Source of the DNA: an uncultured Oscillospiraceae bacterium
GTDB taxonomy: Bacteria > Bacillota > Clostridia > Oscillospirales > Oscillospiraceae
DNA: 42,956 nucleotides
Assembly (NCBI GenBank): GCA_905235655.1
Contig: CAJOMA010000014.1
Location: forward strand, 1 to 42,956
Direction of reading: 5' to 3'
Shown here: in pieces, positions 26,877 through 35,712 of the stretch
How positions within the stretch are numbered: the stretch's first letter is position 1
Layout of the letters: every line of letters starts with the position of its first letter
Translations under genes and position numbers: made by a program
Notes under the pieces: generated by a model
The model's database searches: none
Told to the model about the DNA's origin: nothing
What the model saw: the letters and a program-made list of their open reading frames with translations, nothing else

Positions 26877-27490
26877 ATGAAACGACTGATTGTCTTAGTA
26901 TTGCTGCTGATGTTTGTGCTGTCCTTTGCCGCGTGCGGGAAGAAGGATGAAGCACCGGAGACTGTTCCGGACGCTTCCGATCCCGCGCCGACGCAGGATG
27001 TCACGGAAGAATCTGCTGTTCCCGCAGAAGAGGTCACGGAAGAAGCGCCGACAGCAGAAACCGGAATTCCGGAGGATTTCAGCTTTTCTCTGGTCTACGG
27101 CGTGTGCGGCGACCTGACCTACGACAGCGAGACCGGCGTGCTGGTCAAGCAGCGCGTCGCGACGCACGTCGAAGATTATACGACCACGTACTTTTTCACC
27201 GACGAGCAGAAAAGAGAGTTTACGATCTGATCGTCGCGATGAACCCCGCGTCCTATCCGGACGAATACAGCCCGCTCAAGGGATCGACGATCCCATCATT
27301 AATGATCATCCTCACGGCAACATACAATGGGGTCACGAAAACAATCACCTGTCACAGCGTCCCGATCGGAGGCGAGGCGGTCAACGAACAGGGCGAAGCA
27401 TTTATGGAAGTGCTGCACGCCATCACGAAAGCCATTTACGCAAGCGACAAATGGCAGGCCTTACCGGATTATGAATTCTACTATGAATAA
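26877..27490 (+). pseudogene. Tandem lipoprotein paralog 1, frameshifted (27230 stop; remainder in another frame to 27490)
   Basis: MKRLIVLVLLLMFVLSFAACGKKDEAPETVPDASDPAPTQDVTEE...YFFTDEQKREFTI*; downstream half reads ...EKRVYDLIVAMNPASYPDEYSPLKG...WQALPDYEFYYE in a different frame. Confidence 0.75.
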
Positions 27491-27566
27491 TCGATCCGAT
27501 GAAAAAGCGAGGAACTGTCTGCGAATTCTGTCGTCTTATCAATAGAATCTATTGGGAGGTTTTTCA

Positions 27567-28176
27567 ATGAAACGATTGATTGCCATAGTATTGCTGCTGA
27601 TGTTTGTGCTGTCCTTTGCCGCGTGCGGGAAGAAGGATGAAGCACCGGAGACTGTTCCGGACGCTTCCGATCCCGCACCGACGCAGGATGTTACGGAGGA
27701 GCCGTCCGTTCCCACAGCGCAGGTAACGGAAGAATATCCGACGACCGAGACCGGAATCCCGGAGGATTTCAGCTTTTCCCTGGTCTACGGCATCGCCGGA
27801 GATCTGACCTACGACAGCGAGACCGGCGTGCTGGTCAAGCAGCGCGTCGCGACGCACGTCGAAGATTATACGACCACGTACTTTTTCACCGACGAGCAGA
27901 AACGATCTGATCGTCGCGATGAACCCCGCGTCCTATCCGGATGAATACAATCCGATCGACGAGAGAATTGGGTCTGAACCGTCTTATGAGATCGTCCTCA
28001 CGGTGACGTACAACGGCGTCACAAAAAGGATCACCTGTCATAACATTGCAATCGGTGCAGCTCCCAAGGACGAGCAGGGCGAAAAATTCCTCGCCGTGCT
28101 GGACGCGATCTTGGAGATTCTCGTTGCCAGCGACGAATGGCAGGCGCTGCCGGAGTATGAATTTCTCTATGCATAA
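27567..28176 (+). pseudogene. Tandem lipoprotein paralog 2, frameshifted at the same position
   Basis: MKRLIAIVLLLMFVLSFAACGKKDEAPETVPDASDPAPTQDVTEE...YFFTDEQKRSDRRDEPRVLSG*; downstream half MNPASYPDEYNPIDERIGSEPSYEIVLTVTYNGVTKRITCHN...WQALPEYEFLYA in another frame. Confidence 0.75.
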
Positions 28177-28191
28177 CCCAAAATAAGCCGA

Positions 28192-28219
28192 ACGGCGCCT
28201 CAACCGAGGCGCCGTTTTC
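28192..28219 (+). terminator. Rho-independent terminator
   Basis: ACGGCGCCTC-aacc-GAGGCGCCGTTTTCTT. Confidence 0.8.
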
Positions 28220-28266
28220 TTCTGGCATGACTCTGCCAACTTATTGAAAAGGCTCACAGCAGCGCC

Positions 28267-28385
28267 TGTCATTGCCCGCTTCACGCGGGCAATCTGTCCG
28301 TTTCAGACTTGGAAATCTGTTTCGTGTTACGCTAAAGTGTCCCTCACGAAAGGCACAGATTGCCCGAACAAGTCGGGCAATGACA
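28267..28385. repeat. MITE-like element, copy C (~119 bp, shorter variant)
   Basis: Left TGTCATTGCCCGC-ttca-CGCGGGCAATCTGTCCGTTT; right GGCACAGATTGCCCGA-acaag-TCGGGCAATGACA; interior TTTCGTGTTACG...CCTCACGAAA resembles copies A/B. Confidence 0.8.
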
Positions 28386-28515
28386 AGTATAGATCAGCTC
28401 TCATGCATTTACGCTTTACTTCTGTATGTGCTTCAAGAGGCGGCGTTTTTCTGTGCTTGTATCTCTTTGGAATATTTGCTATAATAAGAAAAATGGGAAA
28501 TTTCGGAGGTTTGCC

Positions 28516-29664
28516 ATGGCGACCGAGAAACTGTTTTATATCGACCAGTATTTGACGGAGGAGACTTCGACCGTGCTCTCCTGCAAGCAAGCCAAGGGCG
28601 GCTATGCCGTCGTGCTCGACCGCACGATTTTCTATCCCACCGGCGGCGGTCAGCCCTGCGACCTCGGCACGCTCGGCGAGGCGACCGTCACGGACGTTTC
28701 CGAGCAGGACGGTGCGATCGTCCATCTCTGCGACGCGCCTCTTTCCGTCGGCGAGACGGTCACCGGCAAGATCGACTTCGACCGCCGATTTCTCTTCATG
28801 CAGCAGCATTCGGGAGAACATCTCGTCTCCGGCGTAATCCATCGCCGCTACGGCTTTGAAAACGTCGGCTTCCACATGGGAAGCGAGTGTGTGACCTTCG
28901 ATTTCAGCGGGGAGATTTCACCGCAGGACTTGAAAAGCATAGAGCGGGAGGTCAACGAGATCATCTACCGGAATATCAAGGCGGAGGTGCTCTATCCCGA
29001 CGCAGAAGCCCTGCACACCTATCCCTTCCGAAGCAAGAAGGAGCTGTCCGGCTGGGTGCGGCTGGTCAAGTTTGGCGATGCAGACCTCTGCGCCTGCTGC
29101 GGTCTGCACGTCGCCGCGACCGGTGAAATCGGTCTGGTCAAGCTGCTCTCCACGACGAAATTCCACGACGGCTCGCGCGTCGAAATGCTCGCGGGCATCC
29201 GCGCGCTGGACTATATGAACGCCCTTGCAGAGCAAAACCGCGAAATCTCCGTCCTGCTCTCGGCAAAGCCCTTTGCGACGGCGGCAGCGGTAAAACGGGT
29301 CAGCGACGAGCTCGCGAGCGCGCAGTATCGAATTACGGAATTGGAGAATCAGCTCTTTGCCGTCAAAGCGGCGGAGTATGCTGGCGCGGGCAACGTCCTT
29401 CTCTTCGAAAGCGCCATGTCCCCCGACGCTTTGCGCCGTCTGACCGACGCGGTCATGCAGACCTGCGGCGGCAGATGTGCGGTTTTCTCCGGCGAGGACG
29501 GGAATTATAAATACGCCGTCGGACAGGCAGGCGCCGATCTGCGCGAAACGGTAAAAGCCTTAAATACCGCCCTGAACGGCAGAGGCGGCGGAAAGCCGTT
29601 CTTCGCGCAGGGCTCGGTCGCCGCCACAGCGAGCGAAATCGCAGCATTTTTTGACCGCCTGTAA
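28516..29664 (+). CDS. Alanyl-tRNA editing protein (AlaX-L type, with DHHA1-like C-terminus)
   Basis: DRTIFYPTGGGQPCDLGTL, MQQHSGEHLVSGVIHRRYG, DLCACCGLHVAATGEIGLVKL; C-term NGRGGGKPFFAQGSV. Confidence 0.9.
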   Translation: MATEKLFYIDQYLTEETSTVLSCKQAKGGYAVVLDRTIFYPTGGGQPCDLGTLGEATVTDVSEQDGAIVHLCDAPLSVGETVTGKIDFDRRFLFMQQHSGEHLVSGVIHRRYGFENVGFHMGSECVTFDFSGEISPQDLKSIEREVNEIIYRNIKAEVLYPDAEALHTYPFRSKKELSGWVRLVKFGDADLCACCGLHVAATGEIGLVKLLSTTKFHDGSRVEMLAGIRALDYMNALAEQNREISVLLSAKPFATAAAVKRVSDELASAQYRITELENQLFAVKAAEYAGAGNVLLFESAMSPDALRRLTDAVMQTCGGRCAVFSGEDGNYKYAVGQAGADLRETVKALNTALNGRGGGKPFFAQGSVAATASEIAAFFDRL

Positions 29665-29674
29665 CCTGCAAAGG

Positions 29675-29703
29675 TAGACAAACACGACCTTTTCTGTTAC
29701 AAT
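29675..29703 (+). promoter_or_regulatory. Sigma-A promoter of prfA operon
   Basis: TAGACA - 17 nt - TACAAT. Confidence 0.55.
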
Positions 29704-29731
29704 GAGCTGACTAAGTTTTTTGGAGTAGTTT

Positions 29732-30802
29732 ATGCTGGACAAGCTGAAATTTGTCGAGGAAAAATATATCGAGCTGTGCGATCGCGTGGAGCGTCCGGAT
29801 TTTTACGACGATCCGAAGAAGGCCGCCGCGTATTTGAAGGAGCAAAAGGAATTAGAGCCGGTCGTCACCGCCTACCGCGCGTATCTGCGCGCGAAGCAGG
29901 ACATGGAGGACGCGCTGGAGCTTATGAGCGCGGAGCCTGAGATGAAGGACTTCTGCCAGGAGGAATACGCCGCGGCGAAAAAGCGCGGTGAAGAACTGGA
30001 ACAGGAGCTGAGAATCCTCCTGCTGCCGCACGACCCCAACGACGACAAGAGCGTCATCATGGAGATTCGCGGCGGCGTGGGCGGCGAGGAAAGCGCGCTT
30101 TTCGCGCACAGCTTATTCCGCATGTACAACCTCTACGCCGCCTCAAAGGGCTGGTCGGTGGAGCTTCTGAACTACAATGAGACGGAGCTTGGCGGAATCA
30201 AAGAGGCGGATTTTGAGATCCGCGGCAGCGGCGCGTGGTCACGGCTGAAATTCGAATCCGGCGTGCACCGCGTTCAGCGCGTGCCGGAGACGGAATCCGG
30301 CGGGCGCGTGCATACCTCCACGGCGACGGTCGCGGTTCTTCCCGAAATGGAGGAGGCGGATGTGAACATCCGTCCCGAGGATATCGAAATGCAGGTCTAC
30401 CGTTCCTCCGGCGCGGGCGGTCAGCACATCAACAAGACCTCCTCCGCCGTCCGCCTGATTCATAAGCCGACCGGCATCGTCGTCTCCTGTCAGGAAGAGC
30501 GCAGCCAGTTCCAGAACCGCGAAAAATGCATGCTCATGCTCTCGTCCAAGCTCTATCAGATGGAGCAGGAGCGCATCGAATCCGCCTACTCCGGCGAACG
30601 CCGCTCGCAGGTCGGCAGCGGCATGCGCAACGAGAAAATCCGCACCTACAACTTCCCGCAAAGCCGCGTGACCGATCACCGGATCGGACTGACGCTGTAT
30701 AAAATTGATTCCATTATGAACGGAGATTTGGACGAGATCATTGACGCGCTCGTCAGCGCAGATCAGGCGGAGAAGCTTCGTGAAAGCGGTGAAACTGCAT
30801 GA
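29732..30802 (+). CDS. prfA: Peptide chain release factor 1
   Basis: RGGVGGEESALFAHSLFRMY, RSSGAGGQHINKTSSAVRLIHKPTGIVV (GGQ), NFPQSRVTDHRIGLTLYKIDSIMNGDLDEIIDAL. Confidence 0.96.
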   Translation: MLDKLKFVEEKYIELCDRVERPDFYDDPKKAAAYLKEQKELEPVVTAYRAYLRAKQDMEDALELMSAEPEMKDFCQEEYAAAKKRGEELEQELRILLLPHDPNDDKSVIMEIRGGVGGEESALFAHSLFRMYNLYAASKGWSVELLNYNETELGGIKEADFEIRGSGAWSRLKFESGVHRVQRVPETESGGRVHTSTATVAVLPEMEEADVNIRPEDIEMQVYRSSGAGGQHINKTSSAVRLIHKPTGIVVSCQEERSQFQNREKCMLMLSSKLYQMEQERIESAYSGERRSQVGSGMRNEKIRTYNFPQSRVTDHRIGLTLYKIDSIMNGDLDEIIDALVSADQAEKLRESGETA

Positions 30803-31825
30803 AAACCGTGATATTCCCGGCGGACGATCCGCTGACGCCGAAGAAAGCCGCCGCCATCATTCGCAGCGGCGGTCTCGTCGCCATCCCGACGGAAACAGTC
30901 TACGGACTGGGCGCGAACGCGATGGACGAAGCGGCGGTCGCGAAGATTTTCGAAGCGAAAGGTCGTCCGCAGGACAACCCCTTGATTATTCATATCGCCT
31001 GCGCTGCGGAACTGGAGCGTTACTGCCATGATATTCCGGACAGCGCGTATCTGCTTGCGGAGCGCTTCTGGCCGGGACCTCTGACGATGGTGCTTCCCGT
31101 CAACGACCGCATTCCCAGGCGCACCACAGCCGGGCTCGATACCGTCGCCGTTCGCTGTCCGAAGACCGCGGTCACCCGCGCGCTGATCGCGGAGGCGGGC
31201 GTTCCGATCGCAGCGCCGTCGGCGAATCTTTCCGGAAAGCCCTCCACCACGACAGCGGCGCACGTCCTGCACGACTACGGAACAGACGGCAGGATCGACG
31301 CGATCATCAACGGCGGCGCGTGCGAGGTCGGCGTGGAATCCACGATCGTCGATCTGACCGGCGCGCGGACGACGGTATCGTTTGCAATCTGTTCCAGCAC
31401 GGCTTTGTCGCTCTCCAAATCACCCAAAAGCGCCCGCAGCTCTTCCGGCGTCCGATACCGTCGTCCGCGCGCCGGGCATGAAGTATAAGCACTACGCTCC
31501 GAACGCGGAGGTCTATATCGTTACCGGCTCGAGCGAGGCGGCTGCCGCCTACGTGCGCAAACGCTTCTCAGACGGCGACGCCGTGCTCTGCTTTGAAGAG
31601 GAACTGCCGCTGTTTGACGGCTGCAATCCCACCGCCTACGGACGGATCGCGGATGTAAAAACGCTTTCTGCAGGTCTGTTTGCGGCATTACGGGATTTGG
31701 ACCGTCCGGAGATCAAAACGATATACGCACGCTGTCCGGAGGGCGGCGGCGTTGCCTACGCGGTCGGCAATCGTCTGAAAAAGGCTGCCGCGTTCCGCTG
31801 CGTCGATGCGGAGGCGGAGCCATGA
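30799..31825 (+). pseudogene. tsaC: L-threonylcarbamoyladenylate synthase (Sua5/YrdC), reading frame interrupted by an internal inverted segment
   Basis: N-part to 31380 is canonical (IPTETVYGLGANA, KGRPQDNPLIIHI, WPGPLTMVL, PIAAPSANLSGKPSTTTAAHV, VESTIVDLTGAR); C-part from 31453 reads DTVVRAPGMKYKHYAPNAEVYIV... in another frame; coupled by ATGA overlaps to prfA and coaE. Confidence 0.88.
31358..31475. repeat. Perfect 23-bp inverted repeats (31358-31380 / 31453-31475) flanking a reverse-complemented 72-bp segment in tsaC
   Basis: CCGGCGCGCGGACGACGGTATCG ... CGATACCGTCGTCCGCGCGCCGG; reverse complement of the intervening DNA encodes the missing RTPEELRALLGDLESDKAVLEQIAN. Confidence 0.93.
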
Positions 31826-33798
31826 CGGTAATCGGAATCACCGGCGGCACGGGAAGCGGCAAAACGACCCTCCTTCGCGCAGTTGCGGCGCGCGGCGGTC
31901 TTTGCATTGACTGTGATCGGCTGTATCACCGGCTCTTGGAGCGGGACGAAGCGCTCTTATCTGCTCTGGCAGCGCGCTTCCCTGCCGCGTTTGACAGCGG
32001 TGTATTAAACCGCAAAGTGTTGGGAAATCTTGTATTTGCCGACCCCGACGAGCTTGCCGCGCTCAACGGGATCACGCACAAGGTCGTCTGCCGCGAAGTA
32101 CGGAACATTCTTTGCAAGACGGACAATCCCCTTGTCGCGATTGACGCGATCGCGCTGTTTGAAAGCAGTCTGAACGAGCTGTGCGACGTGACTGTGGCAG
32201 TGACCGCGCCGGAGGAGCTTCGGGTCGAACGCCTTCTGCGGCGCGACGGCATACCCCGCGAGGACGCGATCAAGCGTATCCGCGCGCAGAAATCGGACGC
32301 CGCGTTTTCCGCTATGGCGCAGTATACCCTGAAAAACGACGCTTCCGAGGAAGCGTTCGTCAAACAATGTGAACAGTTTCTGAAAGGAGTTTTATCACCC
32401 ATGGAAGAAAAGAAATATGAATCGCTGCGCAAAGAGCTGCTCTTTGCCCCAAAGAACGGCTATGATCGCATCTCCGACGAGGATCTCGCCGCCATGCAGG
32501 ATTACTGCAAAGAGTACGCCGACTTCATCAGCGCCTGCAAGATCGAGCGCGAAGCGGTAGACTGGACGATCGCCGAGGCGGAAAAGCACGGCTTCAAGCC
32601 GCTCGTTCCCGGCATGAAGCTGCAGCCCGGCGACAAGGTCTACGGCAACGACCACGGCAAGAGCGTGATCTTCGCCGTCGTCGGCACGGAGCCGCTGGAC
32701 AAGGGCACGCACATCTGCGCCGCGCACATCGACTCCCCGCGCCTCGACCTCAAGCCCAATCCTCTGTATGAGGACAGCGAGCTTGCGTACTTCAAGACGC
32801 ATTACTACGGCGGCATTAAAAAATACCAGTGGACGACGACCCCGCTCGCCCTGCACGGCGTGATCGCAAAAAAGGACGGCAGCGTGATCAAGGTCACCGT
32901 TGGCGAAGACCCCGGCGACCCGATCTTCTGCGTGACCGATCTTCTGATCCACCTCTCCGCAGATCAGATGAAGAAGACGATGGCGGAGGGCGTGACCGGC
33001 GAAAACCTGCGCGTTCTGCTCGGCAGCAGACCCCTGAAGGACGACGAGGGCAGCGACCGGATCAAGTTTGCCGTCCTGTGCCTGCTCAACGAAAAGTACG
33101 GCGTCACGGAGGACGATTTCCTCTCCGCCGAGCTGACGATGGTGCCGGCTGGACCGGCAAGAGACGTCGGCTTTGACCGCAGCATGATCGCAGCTTACGG
33201 TCACGACGACCGCGTCTGCGCCTTTGCCGCGTTCAAACCGCTGCTGGAAATCGGCACGCCGAAGAAAACCGCCGTCTGCGTGCTCGCGGACAAGGAAGAA
33301 ATCGGCTCGGTCGGTATCAGCGGCATGCAGAGCCAGTATTTTGAGACCTTCATGCACGATCTGTGCACGGCGGCGAACGCTTGCGTGCACCGCTGCTTTG
33401 AACAATCCTTCTGCCTCAGCGCGGATGTCAGCAACGCCTTCGACCCCCTCTACGCAGAGACCTGCGACAAGAGCAACAACACGAAGATCAACTATGGCAC
33501 CGGTATCTTTAAGTACACCGGAGCACGCGGCAAGAGCGGCTCATCCGACGCGGCGGCGGAGGTCATGGCGTATGTGCGCAAGCTGTTTTCCGACAACGAC
33601 GTGATCTGGCAGACCGGCGAGCTCGGCAAGGTCGATCAGGGGGGCGGCGGCACCGTCGCCTGCTACATGGCAAACCGCAACATTGAGACGGTCGACGCAG
33701 GCGTTCCAGTTCTGTCCATGCATGCACCGATGGAGCTGGTTTCCAAGCTGGACACCTACATGACCTACAAGGGAATGAAGGTATTCTATCAGGATTAA
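31822..33798 (+). CDS. Dephospho-CoA kinase (N-terminal) fused in frame to M18 family zinc aminopeptidase (C-terminal)
   Basis: CoaE: VIGITGGTGSGKTTLLRAVA, VLNRKVLGNLVFADPDELAALNGITH; M18: HICAAHIDSPRLDLKPNPLYE, ADKEEIGSVGISGMQS, LSADVSNAFDPLY, VLSMHAPMELVSKLDTYM. No stop between domains; internal AAAGGAG + ATG at 32401. Confidence 0.88.
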   Translation: MTVIGITGGTGSGKTTLLRAVAARGGLCIDCDRLYHRLLERDEALLSALAARFPAAFDSGVLNRKVLGNLVFADPDELAALNGITHKVVCREVRNILCKTDNPLVAIDAIALFESSLNELCDVTVAVTAPEELRVERLLRRDGIPREDAIKRIRAQKSDAAFSAMAQYTLKNDASEEAFVKQCEQFLKGVLSPMEEKKYESLRKELLFAPKNGYDRISDEDLAAMQDYCKEYADFISACKIEREAVDWTIAEAEKHGFKPLVPGMKLQPGDKVYGNDHGKSVIFAVVGTEPLDKGTHICAAHIDSPRLDLKPNPLYEDSELAYFKTHYYGGIKKYQWTTTPLALHGVIAKKDGSVIKVTVGEDPGDPIFCVTDLLIHLSADQMKKTMAEGVTGENLRVLLGSRPLKDDEGSDRIKFAVLCLLNEKYGVTEDDFLSAELTMVPAGPARDVGFDRSMIAAYGHDDRVCAFAAFKPLLEIGTPKKTAVCVLADKEEIGSVGISGMQSQYFETFMHDLCTAANACVHRCFEQSFCLSADVSNAFDPLYAETCDKSNNTKINYGTGIFKYTGARGKSGSSDAAAEVMAYVRKLFSDNDVIWQTGELGKVDQGGGGTVACYMANRNIETVDAGVPVLSMHAPMELVSKLDTYMTYKGMKVFYQD

Positions 33799-33803
33799 AC
33801 CGC

Positions 33804-33838
33804 AAAACGGGAGAGACCTCGGTCTCTCCCGTTTTGTA
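33804..33838 (+). terminator. Rho-independent terminator
   Basis: AAAACGGGAGAGACC-tc-GGTCTCTCCCGTTTT. Confidence 0.85.
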
Positions 33839-33929
33839 ATGTTTGATTTATTGTTTTACGATAAATTTTGCTTGACACGCAGGAAATTCAGCGGTATGAT
33901 AAGGGCAGAAAAAGAAGGAGGTTGATCTT

Positions 33930-34409
33930 ATGACACAAAAATCCATCGCCGGTTGGCTGAAGGGGCTTATCATCGGCGTCGCCCTGTGCGGGCTGATCAT
34001 CTATGCGCTGGTGATCCCCTCGGTCGGTCTTTCGATCGTCGGCGCAAATCCTGAATTCGAGTTTTGCTATCTGCCGTGGCTCATCTTTATCAGTATCACC
34101 GCACTTCCCTGTTATGCCGCGCTCTTTTTTGCATGGAAGGTCGCTTCCAACATCGGGCGCGACCGCGCGTTTTCGATGGATAACGCAAAATGGATCAAGT
34201 ACATCGCCGTGCTTGCCGCCGCGGACGCGATGTTTTTCTTTGCCGGCAACGTCGTGTTCCTGCTTTTGAACATGAATCACCCCGGTATCGCCCTGCTGTC
34301 GCTGATCGTCGTCTTCGCAGGCATTGCGATCGCGGTTGCAGCCGCCGCGCTGTCTTATCTGATCAAACGGGCGGCCGCGCTGCAGGAGCAGAGCGACTGG
34401 ACGATTTAG
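33930..34409 (+). CDS. DUF2975 family membrane protein
   Basis: Four hydrophobic segments, ARDRAFSMDNAKWIKYIAVLAAADAM-like motif typical of DUF2975; paired with a small HTH gene. Confidence 0.8.
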   Translation: MTQKSIAGWLKGLIIGVALCGLIIYALVIPSVGLSIVGANPEFEFCYLPWLIFISITALPCYAALFFAWKVASNIGRDRAFSMDNAKWIKYIAVLAAADAMFFFAGNVVFLLLNMNHPGIALLSLIVVFAGIAIAVAAAALSYLIKRAAALQEQSDWTI

Positions 34410-34418
34410 GAGGCGGAC

Positions 34419-34637
34419 ATGGAAGGCGAAATCATTTTCAACATCGACGTCATGCTCGCCAAGCGAAAAATGAGCGTGACGGAGCTTTCGGAGCGGCTCG
34501 GCATCACAATGGCGAACGTCTCCATTCTGAAAACCGGCAAGGCGAAGGCGCTGAAGGTCACAACGCTGGCAAAGCTCTGCGAGGCGCTCGACTGCCAGCC
34601 CGGCGACCTGCTTGAATACAGGAGGGCGCAACGATGA
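34419..34637 (+). CDS. Small Cro/CI-family HTH transcriptional regulator
   Basis: IIFNIDVMLAKRKMSVTELSERLGITMANVSILKTGKAKALKVTTLAKLCEALDCQPGDLLEY. Confidence 0.9.
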   Translation: MEGEIIFNIDVMLAKRKMSVTELSERLGITMANVSILKTGKAKALKVTTLAKLCEALDCQPGDLLEYRRAQR

Positions 34638-35572
34638 AACACAGAAGGCTTGCTTATCTTTGTGTTATTGCTGTCATACTTTCGTGTTTTTGCGCCTGCG
34701 GCAGCGGACTGCGCTACGAACGCTGGAAGGATTCCCATGCGGCGTACGGCGATGGAGAGTATCAGCTGCTGCGCGGCGGCGACGGAGAGCTGAGTCTTCA
34801 CAACTGCGATGTAAACACTTCGGTTTTGTATCACGTTCAATCCTATAAAACCATCGGCGATAAGGTCTACTTTTATGGGAAAACGCCAACGGATTATCGC
34901 TCGGATTATGATATGTTTCTGATTCTGGAACCGGAGACGAATACAGTGCAGATGGTCATTGATGATGTGGCGGTTCCTTCGGAAGAAATCGAGGATACTA
35001 AGCGTTTCGTCTCGTATTTCCTCCCTGAAAAGCCGGTTGCAATCTTGCTCTTTACACAAATCAGCGATGAAGATCGTAATACGCTGTTTTCACTTTGCAA
35101 TAAAATGTTTCACGCGCAGAGGGCAATACACTACGCGCAGGAACATGTTGATCTGCTTGTGTCCGCCGTAGAAGAAGCTCGCTGTACAGCGGAAAACTCG
35201 AATACGACGATCATTCTTCCAAACAACGAAACCTCCGTGCGTTATTCACCGTATTCCGACAGAGAAAACGGAATCGTGCATGAGAGCGCGACCCTTTCTG
35301 CGCTCTTTGCCGACGGAGTAATCGAACTGATCCAGCTTCGGGAGAACTCAGTTGAATTTTGCTTCGGAGGCACAGGAATCGGATCAAACACCACATATTA
35401 TGAGCTTGTTTATACGGAAAGCGGTGCGCTTGAAGATATATTCTGGTACGATTCCAGAATGACATATACAGAAGAACAAGGCGGATTCCGGGGAACGCTT
35501 CCGGGCAGCGATAATACTGTTTATTATTACAGAATCACAGATAATCTTTATTATTTTGAAGCTCATTTTTGA
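34634..35572 (+). CDS. Hypothetical lipoprotein
   Basis: Lipobox-type signal MKHRRLAYLCVIAVILSCFCACGSG; ATGA overlap with the HTH gene. Confidence 0.75.
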   Translation: MKHRRLAYLCVIAVILSCFCACGSGLRYERWKDSHAAYGDGEYQLLRGGDGELSLHNCDVNTSVLYHVQSYKTIGDKVYFYGKTPTDYRSDYDMFLILEPETNTVQMVIDDVAVPSEEIEDTKRFVSYFLPEKPVAILLFTQISDEDRNTLFSLCNKMFHAQRAIHYAQEHVDLLVSAVEEARCTAENSNTTIILPNNETSVRYSPYSDRENGIVHESATLSALFADGVIELIQLRENSVEFCFGGTGIGSNTTYYELVYTESGALEDIFWYDSRMTYTEEQGGFRGTLPGSDNTVYYYRITDNLYYFEAHF

Positions 35573-35624
35573 ACGCGAGGACCGGACGCTCTCGCCGCTG
35601 TGTTTGTAATATCTTGAAAAATAC

Positions 35625-35653
35625 TTGACTTTCGCTTCGGAATTTGGGATAAT
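35625..35653 (+). promoter_or_regulatory. Sigma-A promoter of Lgt-like gene
   Basis: TTGACT (35625-35630) - 17 nt - GATAAT (35648-35653). Confidence 0.65.
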
Positions 35654-35712
35654 CATTACAGGTAAAATTGGGTTGCATTTTACCCGAATAGCGAAAGAGA
35701 GGCGCATGATCA

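Noticed and set aside
27205-27235. Programmed ribosomal frameshift to join the two halves of the lipoproteins
   Set aside because: No classical slippery heptamer plus structure at the junction, and the two copies need opposite shift directions, so indel breakage is simpler.
31358-31475. Simple reversible phase switch that toggles a functional full-length TsaC
   Set aside because: Flipping between the 23-bp repeats preserves length, so the upstream frame still does not meet the downstream frame, and the LRPG-type motif is absent either way; kept as an inversion, not claimed as a working switch.
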